A stretch of DNA of 64,000 nucleotides. Source: Ligustrum vulgare (lineage: Eukaryota; Streptophyta; Magnoliopsida; Lamiales; Oleaceae). Under the pieces are notes generated by a model. The model ran no database searches and was not told the DNA's origin. It was given only the letters and a program-made list of their open reading frames with translations. This document shows, in pieces, positions 23,688-32,368 of the stretch (positions are counted from its first letter, which is position 1; the number at the start of each line of letters is the position of its first letter). Made by a program: the position numbers and the translations under genes. The stretch spans positions 38,672,497 to 38,736,496 of the forward strand of contig OY743176.1 of NCBI GenBank assembly GCA_963555705.1, in the 5' to 3' direction.

Positions 23688-23900
23688 AACTTACCCCCTT
23701 AAAATAATTTCGTCCTCGAAATTAATCTTACTTGATCTTATGATTTCTGAACACTTAATCAGAATCTCTTCTTCTTCTTCTTATTTAGCATCATCGCTAC
23801 CATATTTAACCCACTGGACTTTGACTAAATGCATCAATTTGTTTTCTTAAGACATGGACTTTTCTATCAATAATAGACATATGTCTACTCATAAATTCTT
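23688..23900 (-). pseudogene. Gypsy pol C-terminal remnant and polypurine tract
   Basis: The minus strand encodes HLVKVQWVKYGSDDA, a stop, a Glu run and NFEDEIILRG, followed by a purine tract AAGGGGGTAAG and the LTR. This is the usual layout at the end of Tekay/Del-type chromovirus polyproteins, and it is what remains of the original gag-pol at this end. Confidence 0.65.
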
Positions 23901-24556
23901 CTGAATCAAAATGAAAATTCCCAATCGTATGTGATATTTCATCATATCTTGTAGTATTCATGTAACTTGTCATTTATCATCGTATCATGTGACCTCAAAT
24001 ATTCGTATTAATATCTCTAAAATTTCAATAAATCTTTACTAACATATCATACCATAATAATTTGTCATTTCTTCTTATCACCAAATATCCCAAAATAATT
24101 AAAACGATTACCTGAATATTCTCTATGTAATATACCCAAACATGTTATTCACATATCAACATAATCATCAGTTTATCTTTCCAATATTTGTAACCCAAAA
24201 TTTCTGCAAAATTCAATAAACAAATATCTCCCAAATAATTAAAATTCTTAACTCAAATATCATAACATTTCCCGTAAGGTATTCCTTTCACTTGCACAAA
24301 CTTATTAATCCTGATTCAATACAGTCTTTATTTCACTTTCACGTATCCCCGTATTATTTCTATACCTTGATTATTATATCAAAATATCAGTACCCAAAAT
24401 CCAAGAAAATATTCCATATCTCAAATCCCGTCATCATCAAATCTTCCTTTTATCAAGAAAGTAAACGGCGCATAAACTCTTGTTCCCTCTTTTCCATTAT
24501 TCTATTCCGCGCTTTCTTGCTGGAATCAATATCACGCGGATTCCCTCCGATCCTTA
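23900..24556. other. No gene seen; AT-rich interior left of the cargo
   Basis: AT-rich (many AATAT, TCATA and CCAAAATA runs) without coding signature until about 24450. There a more GC-balanced stretch (gtaaacggcgc, attccgcgctttcttgctgg) begins and leads into the CRP frame. A 92-aa open frame here has no recognisable motif. Confidence 0.4.
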
Positions 24557-24604
24557 ATGCTTTTAAATAGTTCATGCTGGGAAGAGGTTAGATCCATCAA
24601 AAAC

Positions 24605-25156
24605 ATGGATATCATTCTTACAAACATTCGCAAGTATTATTCCAGTCTTCCAATGAATGATCTGAGGAAAATTTATCGAATAAGACTCGAAAGATTGAGG
24701 TTGCTGATGGCTCATGGTGTTTCAGAAGATGTTCGCTGGTTGATCGAAGCAAAGGTTCGACTATCTGGTGAATTACCTATGACATTTCCAAAGCACATGC
24801 CTGGTTTAGGCAAAAGCACCTTCGCAAAGAAACGAAGAGCAAAAAGGCTGAATGGTTGCTACAAATGTGCTCGTTGGAACTGTGATACTCGTTGCAAAAC
24901 AGTAGGATATTCTTCTACTAATCGGGATGATAAAATCAAATTCATAAAGGGTGGACTGAGTAAGGAGTCTTTGGATGATATTCGACTGACTCTTGAGACG
25001 CACCCAAGTGGTTATGTGCAACGTGAACTTCTCTCCTTATACGCTCAGTTTAACGAGGACAAAAATCGTTATAGTCTCCAAAATATAATAGCAAAAGATC
25101 CTGTTTGCCAGTCTGTTTTACAAAATGAGGCTTCTGGCAGTTCAACAATGATATAA
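24605..25156 (+). CDS. Basic cysteine-rich protein resembling viral nucleic-acid-binding protein (CRP)
   Basis: An uninterrupted 183-aa frame from ATG at 24605. An upstream in-frame ATG at 24557 would add 16 residues, but the 24605 start has a good AAAACATGG context. Residues 73-81 are a basic patch (FAKKRRAKR), also a likely nuclear-localisation signal. It is followed at once by C85-x2-C88-x4-C93-x3-C97 and then a conserved-looking stretch ending FIKGGLSKE (113-121). A basic patch directly before a four-cysteine finger, then a short hydrophobic/Gly segment, is the layout of the small nucleic-acid-binding proteins of carlaviruses and relatives. Those act as pathogenicity factors and silencing suppressors. 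The N-terminal ~70 residues (helical, Arg/Leu rich) and C-terminal 60 residues are not recognised. It lies 296 bp upstream of LOG, same strand, antisense to the retroelement. The viral link is inference from motif layout. Confidence 0.6.
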   Translation: MDIILTNIRKYYSSLPMNDLRKIYRIRLERLRLLMAHGVSEDVRWLIEAKVRLSGELPMTFPKHMPGLGKSTFAKKRRAKRLNGCYKCARWNCDTRCKTVGYSSTNRDDKIKFIKGGLSKESLDDIRLTLETHPSGYVQRELLSLYAQFNEDKNRYSLQNIIAKDPVCQSVLQNEASGSSTMI

Positions 25157-25370
25157 GGTAAATCTCTTGATACACATTTAAAATATTTTGCTGTTTTCTT
25201 TCACGCGTTTTGGAAATAAAATATATTTTCCTTTCTCGAGTTTTGATAAAACTGGAAATAAATCACCGAAAGGTGATATCTTTGGTAAAACAGTCAAAAG
25301 TTGGCCGATTTTGTCAAAAGTAAATCTTTAATTTTTCATAATCAATCAAAAACAGTAAATTTTTTCGGCT

Positions 25371-25377
25371 TTAAATA
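25371..25377 (+). promoter_or_regulatory. Candidate TATA box upstream of LOG
   Basis: TTAAATA inside ggctTTAAATAgcc lies about 76 bases before the LOG ATG. The intervening CT/TC-rich stretch (cttcttcgtaagttttctctt) looks like a plant 5' leader. A small hairpin (ATCACCGAAAGGTGAT, 25262-25277) lies further upstream. This suggests LOG has its own promoter instead of relying on the LTR, which faces the other way. Confidence 0.4.
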
Positions 25378-25452
25378 GCCAAACATATTTCATAGTTCAG
25401 GCATCCCAAAATCACATCTTCTTCGTAAGTTTTCTCTTCTATACTATCAAAG

Positions 25453-26106
25453 ATGGAAGCACCAAAACTTCGACAGATCAAAACTATTTGTGTATTTTGT
25501 GGATCAAAAGTGGGGAAAGGCTTCAGTTATCTAGAAGCGGCCGTAGATCTTGGAAAGAAACTGGGGGAAAAAGGTATCACTCTTGTGTATGGGGGTGGTA
25601 GCAGTGGTCTAATGGGTTGTGTTTCCCAATCTGCTCTTGCAGAGAAATCAAAAGTAATCGGTGTCATACCTGTCCCTTTGGTAGATGTTGCAGGCAAAAC
25701 ACGAGGGCATGAAGTTCAAACCTTATCCATCCATGAACGCATAACTTGTATGCTATATGGTTCTGATGCCTTTATAGCCCTGCCCGGAGGTTTTGGTACC
25801 TTAGAAGAAATCTTTAACATTACCTCGTGGGCTCAACTAGATCTCCATACTAAGCCTATTGGGCTTCTGAATGTTAACAATTTCTTTGATGGTTTGTTAA
25901 CCTTTCTTGATTATGCTGTGGAACAGGGATTCATCTCTCCATTTTCCAGAAGGCTTCTTATTTCTGCTCCTACTATTGATGAACTACTGGATAAGCTGCA
26001 GTCATATATCTTAATACAAGATCCAGCAGGGGTTAAGATAGATTGGTCGCAAGGAAGGGGAATCAAGCGAAAATGGAGTCCGGTTAATGTAAACTTAACT
26101 TTATGA
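25453..26106 (+). CDS. LOG-like: LOG-type cytokinin riboside 5'-monophosphate phosphoribohydrolase, intronless
   Basis: Intact 217-aa frame, the usual LOG length. LOG enzymes release active cytokinin base from its riboside monophosphate in cytosol and nucleus. A Rossmann-like core is visible: ICVFCGSKVG (12-21), nucleotide-binding GGGSSGLMG (47-55), R96 in HER matching the catalytic Arg, and the signature PGGFGTLEE (111-119) with catalytic Glu. The protein then continues with the family pattern SWAQLD, KPIGLLNV, FISP..RR and the C-terminal SAPT.DEL. In canonical plant LOGs the Arg lies in M-H-x-R-K; here it is I-H-E-R-I, so the neighbouring Lys is lost, and the sequence looks divergent overall. 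Plant LOG genes normally have several introns and this copy has none, so it came through RNA or from an intronless source. It sits in the interior of a recent LTR element, antisense to it, next to the CRP gene. Confidence 0.92.
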   Translation: MEAPKLRQIKTICVFCGSKVGKGFSYLEAAVDLGKKLGEKGITLVYGGGSSGLMGCVSQSALAEKSKVIGVIPVPLVDVAGKTRGHEVQTLSIHERITCMLYGSDAFIALPGGFGTLEEIFNITSWAQLDLHTKPIGLLNVNNFFDGLLTFLDYAVEQGFISPFSRRLLISAPTIDELLDKLQSYILIQDPAGVKIDWSQGRGIKRKWSPVNVNLTL

Positions 26107-26362
26107 ATCTTAGAATAGGTGGGGGTAGAGTACGGAGTATTCTTACTCTCGAGACACCCCTCTAATTTCCTAGGATTTTCCTTAATGTTTAAATCTTGTG
26201 TGTACCTCAAAGGTTCCAGGTGGTAGATTACGGAGTATTCTTACTCTCGAAACACACCTCTTTGAAGGTTTCTTTATTTCCTCAAAAGATCAGAGGTGGT
26301 AGGATACGGCTACTCCGGAAACACATCTCTCAATTTGAGGAATTTCCCATGTTGCTTTCTTT
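26103..26362 (+). ncRNA. Three tandem related hairpins in the LOG 3' region
   Basis: Right after the LOG stop, three units (about 26103-26180, 26205-26280 and 26270-26362) share AGGTGG..GTA..TACGG..TACTC..GA.ACAC..CTCT. Each folds into a long stem: an outer arm (for example ACCTCAAAGG with CCTCTTTGAAGGT, or TTCCTCAAA with TTTGAGGAA), a middle AGGTG/CACCT arm, and an apical GAGTA-TTCT-TACTC hairpin. Outer-arm sequences differ between units while pairing is kept, which suggests selection for RNA structure. Their role is unknown; possibilities are 3'-end elements of a virus-like RNA or small-RNA precursors. Confidence 0.5.
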
Positions 26363-28394
26363 TGTTTTTGCGTGTTTCATGTATTTCTTTCCAATGTGAC
26401 TCTTGTGTGTTCTCCTTACGAGAAAATAATAAATATCTCTGTTATCATCTACTAAATCTCGTTTGTGATGTAAATGAATTTGCATGTCTAACCTCAATTC
26501 TCTTAGTGATTGCATACCATACTATGCTCTTAATTCCAAACGATAAAATTCTAAGCAGAGTTTCCTTTGAAATTTGGACTTATTCAAACCGTAAGCATAC
26601 TTCATAACTCACAATAATAAATAATTCCACATTTGATCACAACGATCTAAAAATTGACCACAATTTCATCAAACTTCAATATCATAAAAAAATATTCCAG
26701 AAAATCAATTCATAATTCCTCAACATAGAAATTTCAAATCATAGTCGTCAATATCACAATATCACTTCCTTCAATACCTTAATTGGCTCAAAAGATTACT
26801 CATACTTATATTTATAAGTCATAAATCATATTCCCAAAATTTAATCACAAGGCCAAAGTTCATAATAAATTTCTCTTCAATATAGAGGCATAATTCACTT
26901 ACTCAACATAATATCCATTACTTAATTCCCAATAACCAAATCTTTAAATCTCTAACTTCATAATGCTTCTCATAAAAGTCTCATTAAAATCATATCACTT
27001 ATAATCTTAACATCTCATAAAAATTCATAAAATTGGCTCGCTATTTCTCATTAAATCTAAATGATAGATAATCTGAACATATTTCTAATCATTTCTGTTG
27101 ACTTCTCATACTTAATGCCATGTCTAAAATCAATTATGCAAAGTCCATTTAAGGTTTATCATTTCTAAACTCGAGGACAACAATTATTTTGAAAATCATT
27201 CTTAAGTCATATTATTCCCATTATGCTCAACACCCGTTCTCTTTCTTTCTTTTCTTTCTGAATTTTTTTTTTTTTTTTTTTTTTTTTTTTCAGAATTGAA
27301 ACTTGAAGAGTGGTACCAATAATCATCCACAGTTTTTCCTTGCTTTTAAGCAAAGGTAGTGATAAAGGGATAAATTATTGAACCGAAAATTGAAACTTGA
27401 AGAGGAAGTACTAATAACCATCCACAGTTTTTCCCTTGTTTTTACACAAAGGTAGTGATAAAGGGATAAATTATTGTACGAATTCATTATCAATTTTGTT
27501 TGTTTAATATATTATTCCATATATTTTGGGCAAAAGTTACAACCCAACTTAATTTCTAATTGAGTCAATCTTACTAAGCTTAATATGCACCAAAATTCAT
27601 ATAAATATCCTCTCTGTCTCATGATTCTACATTGAAAAGAATAAAAAAATTGAGTCTTCTATCAATTTATATCATACTTGACATGTATATTATGTGTAAC
27701 ACATAAAGATTCATAACATATGAAGATTTCATACTTAACATGTCTTAATAAAATCGTAAATGACTTGCAAAGCATATAACATACCTGGTTCGAGGAGTCA
27801 ATACGTGGAGAGTGACATAGTAGAGTGATGAGTTAAAATATTTCATATAATCTTATTTTCCTTTAATCAACAATAATTTAATGTGGTTGTATCCAAATCA
27901 ACATTTTCTTGAATCATAATTCCTAATTAATCACAGTCTTCAAAAAAAATCCAATATCGATATAGTAATTATCTCCCCATCAATAATTAATAACTTAACC
28001 CAAATAAAATTTATCGTCAAATCTTATTTTTCCTTTAGTCCCCGAACTTCTAGAAATTTATCAAAGACATCAATATAAACATCATATCACTAACTAATTA
28101 TATTCCATAAAATTTTCAGGACATTACAAACTCCCTTGCTTAAAATGAATTTTGTCCTTGAAATTCGCACATCAAATTTCATCGTGCTTTTCAAAATCAT
28201 AACCATACTTGACATGTGAAAATTCAACTCTTTTTTTTTATAATGAATAGTGATTTCGTTCACTGTTCATCATGAATAGCACGTCGTTTTACTGTTCACG
28301 TGAATAGTGATTTTTTTTTTTTTTTTTTTATTAAAGAAATAAAATTTCAAAAATCTACAGAATCGTTTTTAAAACTCTTTGCTCTGATACCAAC
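26363..28394. other. AT-rich interior right of the cargo, with remnant of another LTR
   Basis: No gene is seen. It contains a ~32-base T run (27259-27291) and two tandem ~90-bp units (about 27292-27475, ccacagtttttcc..aaaggtagtgataaagggata). Near 28080-28180 the minus strand has a second chromovirus-like 3' end (TTCAAGGACAAAATTC, then a purine tract and TGTAATGTCC). This implies that remains of a different LTR element were incorporated. Confidence 0.45.
28381..28392 (-). promoter_or_regulatory. Primer-binding site of the 8.8-kb LTR element
   Basis: The minus strand reads TGGTATCAGAGC two bases inside the right LTR, complementary to initiator-Met tRNA. This fixes element sense as minus. Confidence 0.9.
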
Positions 28395-28922
28395 TGTGAC
28401 GACCCGAATTCTCTTCCATTCGAGTGCCACTAAAAGTGACTCATATCATATTATCGAGACTTAAATAGTAATGTAAAATTATTCAAAAGAATAATTAGAA
28501 TCCCATAATTTTATTTGTGAATAAAAATAGAACATAATTTTCTTACATAAAGTTCAACATAATTATCTCATCAATCTTAACCACTTTTGCCACTTCCATG
28601 TTGACCGCCTCGAACCTTCAATTATCTGAAAATGGTAAATATCGTGGAGTGAGATTTATAAAATTCCAGTAAGTATACCAAGCATAAATTTTCTTTTGAA
28701 AGCATATGGATCATTTTCATCATAACATAGGATAGGATCGAAATACTCATAAACATAGGGAGACACAAGAATTTTACTGAACTTAAATGGCAAGAATTCT
28801 TATGTGTAGCGCTACTAAACTCCGGTCCCCTTAGCATAATCATAAACATATCATATGGAACCCATAACAATCTTGTGAGATTGATTTCATAGCAATGATC
28901 CAAACATTTTCATAAAAACATA

Positions 28923-29322
28923 AGATATACTTACTTGTCATAAAAACATACTTACTTTTCATAAAAACATAAGGTGTATTTACCTTTCATAAAAACATAC
29001 TTACTTTTCATAAAAACATAAGATATACTTACTTGTCATAAAAACATACTTACTTTTCATAAAAACATAAGGTGTATTTACCTTTCATAAAAACATACTT
29101 ACTTTTCATAAAAACATAAGATATACTTACTTGTCATAAAAACATACTTACTTTTCATAAAAACATAAGGTGTATTTACCTTTCATAAAAACATACTTAC
29201 TTTTCATAAAAACATAAGATATACTTACTTGTCATAAAAACATACTTACTTTTCATAAAAACATAAGGTGTATTTACCTTTCATAAAAACATACTTACTT
29301 TTCATAAAAACATAAGATATAC
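28923..29322. repeat. 98-bp tandem repeat, four units, in right LTR
   Basis: Same unit as in the left LTR; AAGATATAC at 28923 and 29315 is four periods of 98 bp. Confidence 0.95.
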
Positions 29323-29559
29323 TTACCTTTTAAAAGATTAAAATGAAGTGTAGTAGTAAATGGACCAAAACTTTCTTGACCACCTTGAATTTCTCTTACT
29401 TGTGGATTTTGTCAAGAGATTGGAAATAAGTGTATATGTGTAGAGTTGTGTGTAAAAGAGATGGGTTTAAATAGATGTATAAAGTTGGCATATTGTAAAC
29501 ATAATCATTCAATTCTATTAATTTTAACACATCATTTTCTTAAAGTAAAGCACCATTCA

Positions 29560-30056
29560 TATACTTTTCCATATTTATACAAATAATATGCTCTTCATGA
29601 TTATATATAATTGATTATATATAATGGAGTCTTATCAATCATTCATATACTTTTCCATATTTATACAAATATTATGCTCTTCATGATTATATATAATGGA
29701 GTCTTATCAATCATTCATATACTTTTCCATATTTATACAAATATTATGCTCTTCATGATTATATATAATGGAGTATATAAATCATTCATATACTTTTCCA
29801 TATTTATACAAATATTATGCTCTTCATGATTATATATAATGGAGTATATAAATCATTCATATACTTTTCCATATTTATACAAATATTATGCTCTTCATGA
29901 TTACATATAATGGAGTCTTATCAATCATTCATATACTTTTCCATATTTATACAAATATTATGCTCTTCATGATTATATATAATGGAGTATATAAATCATT
30001 CATATACTTTTCCATATTTATACAAATATTATGCTCTTCATGATTACATATAATGG
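29560..30056. repeat. ~72-bp tandem repeat, seven units, in right LTR
   Basis: Same unit and nearly the same order of variants as 22905-23395. Confidence 0.95.
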
Positions 30057-30537
30057 AACCTCTCATGCTTGCATATATTTTCTTAATTTAAATAATAAAA
30101 GTAATTTTTGTACAAATAAATATTGGGATAACATTGAATTAAGTACTTAGACTTAATATACTTTAAATCAAGAGAATGGAGATATTTTTAGAAATTCGGA
30201 ATTTAATTTAAAATCGAACGATCTCGATTATTTCTTGACTTGGCTATACGAATACGTCGTGGCGTTAACTTAATAAAAATGGGTGAAATAGTAGCGACAC
30301 GATTTTCTATTAAAATAATTATTAATCGCGTAAAAATAAATTCTTGGTCGCTACATTGGTATTACAATCACCCCCGTTAGACTCGCGACATCCTCGTAGC
30401 TCTTAAACCATCTGAGAATCCATTGCATGCATTGGGATTCTAGAGGCAGCTCCTAAGGGTTCAAGAGATGGCTTCTGTCCTATGACATAGCACTTTATCC
30501 TGCATAGCACTTAGTTCTCGATTTTCAGCTGGCCCCG

Positions 30538-30549
30538 GCTCTGATACCA
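30538..30549 (-). promoter_or_regulatory. Primer-binding site of the TRIM (copy 1)
   Basis: The minus strand reads TGGTATCAGAGC, complementary to the 3' end of initiator-Met tRNA, two bases from the LTR edge. Confidence 0.85.
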
Positions 30550-30833
30550 TTTGTAACGACTCGGGTCCCACTTAACGGGCTCTCTCGACTTTAGATGATG
30601 ACGTACTGTCCCCACTGTACTAACATGAGTTTGAAACTTTTCAGTATGCTTTTTCCTCACTCGTATGCTCCTCGAAAAAACTTTCCAGTAGATCACCCAT
30701 CATAGAATTACTCCAAGCTCAGCACACTTAACTGTGGAGTTTTTAACGATAGACTTTCAAAAAAGAAGGTGCACCTTGCTTGTATGAGTATTACCTATGA
30801 AATCTTTTAAGCTTTCTTGGCCTTGGTGTTATA

Positions 30834-32148
30834 AAACTTATGGAGGAAAGAATTTATGGTATCTTGACAATGGGGTTAGCAATCACAAGACAAGCGATAA
30901 AAGCAAGTTCCCAGAGCTTGATACTAGTGTAAGTGGAAAGATACATCAACTGGATGTCAAATCTACTTTCCTAAATGGCTATCTCGAGAAGGAAGTTTAC
31001 ATTGAGCAGCTTGTGGGATATGTTGTTAAAGGCCAAGAAGATTGAGTGTTAAAGTTAAAAAAAGCTTTATACGGGCACAAGCAGGCGCCTAGAGTTTGGA
31101 ATAGTCGGATCGACATGTATTTCCAAGAAAATGATTTTACTAAATGATTGCATGAATATGCCCCTTATGTGAAGAAGCATCTTTTATTTGTTTGTATCTA
31201 TGTGGATGATCTTATTTTCAGAGGAACTAATCCAAAAATGTTTGAAGATTTTAAAGATGCAATGGCTCATGAGTTCGAGATGAGTAACCTGGGTTTGATG
31301 TCCTACTATTTGGGGATCGAAGTAAATCAATTGAAGGATGGTATTTTCATCAGTCTGGAAAGCTAAGCAAAGGTGGTGCTCAAAAGATTCAATACGCTGG
31401 ATTGCAAGTCTGTCAATACTCCTATGGAGTGTGGAACAAAATTGTCCAAGATGTATAATCAAAAAAAGTGTGGATACAACTCTGTCCAAAAGCCTAGTGG
31501 GAAGTTTAAGATATTTAACTTGTACAAGACCTGACATCTTGTTTGCAGTTGGGCTAGTAAGTCGTTTTATGAAAATGCCTTCTGAATCTCATATGAAGGC
31601 AGCCAATAGAATCCTTCGTTATCTCAAAGGTACTCTTGATTATGGGATCTTTTATTCGTCTTCTAAAGAATTTAGGCTGGCAAACTATTGTGACAGTGAT
31701 TTTGCTGGTGCTATCGATGATAGAAAGAGTACAACTGGTTTTGTGTTTTTCATGGGAAATAATCCCATTCCATGGTGTTCTAAGAAACAACCCATCGTTA
31801 CTCTATCGAAATGTGAATCTGAATATGTTTCCACTACATTTTGTGCTTGCCATGCCATTTGGTTAAGGAGATTACTAAAAGAGATCTGTTTAGAACAAAT
31901 AGAAGCTACCAAGATCATGATTGACAACAAATCTGCTCAAGCTTTGGCAAAGAATCTGGTATTTCACTTCATTTCATTTCATTTGAGACTGCATTTCTAA
32001 AAAGGAAGATGAACTGGAGTTTGTGAAGACTTTTGATCAGATGGCTGATATGTGATATCTTCACAAAGCCACTCAAGCATGATGTATTCCAGAAGTAGAA
32101 GTTCAGAAGTATGCTTGGAATTGTGAAGAAATCAAGTTTAGGAGAGGA
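30834..32148 (+). pseudogene. Copia pol: pre-integrase, reverse transcriptase, RNase H (integrase deleted)
   Basis: The reading is LWYLDNGVSNHKTSDKSKF (pre-integrase), then a direct join to HQLDVKSTFLNGYLEKEVYI (reverse transcriptase). Integrase and the start of RT have therefore been deleted. Next come CIYVDDLIF (the YVDD catalytic box), a stop at Q-E-D-stop, TRPDILFAVGLVSRFM, LRYLKGTLDYGIFY, DRKSTTGFVFFMG (RNase H) and IDNKSAQALAKN. Stops and frameshifts at about 31045, 31145 and 31365 break it. After 31958 the frame is lost in a (ATTTC)n slip, then QMADM and a TKPL-like end lead to the 3' LTR. Confidence 0.85.
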
Positions 32149-32358
32149 TGTTGGAAATTAAACTCGATTTAATGGAAGCAAAATTAATGAAAGTCTAGAT
32201 AAATAGAACAATGTATCTAATCTTGTGTCATTAATATAATTATTTTTTGAGTTGTATAAATAGCTATCCAATCTGCTGGAAAAATTAAGCAAAGGAAACG
32301 GTTGAGTGTCACCTTCTTTTCTTTGACGGTAAGATTGATTGTTGCCCATCTACTTCCA
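32149..32358 (+). repeat. Copia 3' LTR (approximate right end)
   Basis: It starts TGTTGGAAATTAAACTCG immediately after a purine-rich stretch (TTTAGGAGAGGA). It contains a promoter-like gagttgtataaatagc. The right end is set near CTACTTCCA, before backbone sequence (gtcctac..gtttttcatcaac); the exact boundary is uncertain because no target duplication can be checked. Confidence 0.55.
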
Positions 32359-32368
32359 AAATCAAGTC

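Larger units (their letters stand above)
21549..30355 (-). mobile_element. 8.8-kb gypsy-type LTR element carrying LOG and a virus-like CRP as cargo
   Basis: LTRs 21549-23687 and 28395-30355 begin TGTGACGACC and end GGTCGCTACA on the plus strand. A 5-bp duplication TTGGT (21544-21548 and 30356-30360) flanks them. The orthologous duplicate at 47744-47753 has a single TTGGT, which proves insertion. On the minus strand a Met-tRNA primer-binding site follows the right LTR (28381-28392) and a polypurine tract (TTTTAAGGGGGTAAG) precedes the left LTR, so element sense is minus. Next to the polypurine tract (about 23690-23835, minus) is a short pol C-terminus remnant (HLVKVQWVKYGSDDA, then NFEDEIILRG), typical of chromovirus elements of the Tekay/Del type. 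Gag, protease, reverse transcriptase and integrase are otherwise missing. In their place the interior carries two plus-strand ORFs (24605-25156 and 25453-26106). Confidence 0.9.
28395..30355 (-). repeat. Right LTR (5' LTR in element sense), 1961 bp
   Basis: Same sequence as the left LTR but with four 98-bp units (28923-29315) and seven ~72-bp units. A few single-base differences and a short extra TTGATTATATATAA near 29605 distinguish them, which suggests a recent insertion. Confidence 0.9.
21281..30833 (-). mobile_element. TRIM element, copy 1 (split by the 8.8-kb LTR element)
   Basis: A tiny LTR element whose left LTR (21281-21548 plus 30361-30366) and right LTR (30552-30833) start TGTAACGAC. 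They flank a ~185-bp interior (30367-30551). On the minus strand the interior holds a Met-tRNA primer-binding site (30538-30549) and a G-rich polypurine tract next to the left LTR, so it is minus-oriented. The 5-bp target duplication AAACT lies at 21276-21280 and 30834-30838. The host is the copia gag-pol remnant. The right LTR ends TTATA here where copy 2 has TTACA. No coding sequence. Confidence 0.85.
16597..31958 (+). repeat. Large segmental duplication, copy 1 (contains the LOG-carrying element)
   Basis: From 16597 (inside the right end of the CACTA element) the sequence matches 38459 onward with only scattered differences. The match continues through the backbone, a copia remnant and the TRIM, up to the copia reverse transcriptase/RNase H region at 31958 (49346 in copy 2). 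Copy 1 is interrupted by the 8.8-kb LTR element at 21549-30355, copy 2 by the gypsy element at 39015-43324. A 24-bp deletion near 17931 is private to copy 1, since copy 2 and the inverted backbone both keep those bases. Confidence 0.9.
21170..32358 (+). mobile_element. Decayed Ty1/copia element, interrupted by a TRIM and the LOG-carrying LTR element
   Basis: The left piece 21200-21280 encodes the end of gag (EASLMEHKED, then LLLSFENET). After the TRIM the reading resumes at 30834 with YGGKNLWYLDNGVSNH. Reverse transcriptase and RNase H follow and a 3' LTR starts TGTTGGAAATTAAAC at 32149. The 5' LTR and 5' gag are missing. Backbone sequence resumes at about 32369. The copy at 47370-49351 is the same remnant carried by the segmental duplication. 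Confidence 0.8.

Noticed and set aside
31184..31537. 117-aa minus-strand open frame duplicated at 48571-48924
   Set aside because: Antisense shadow of copia reverse transcriptase.
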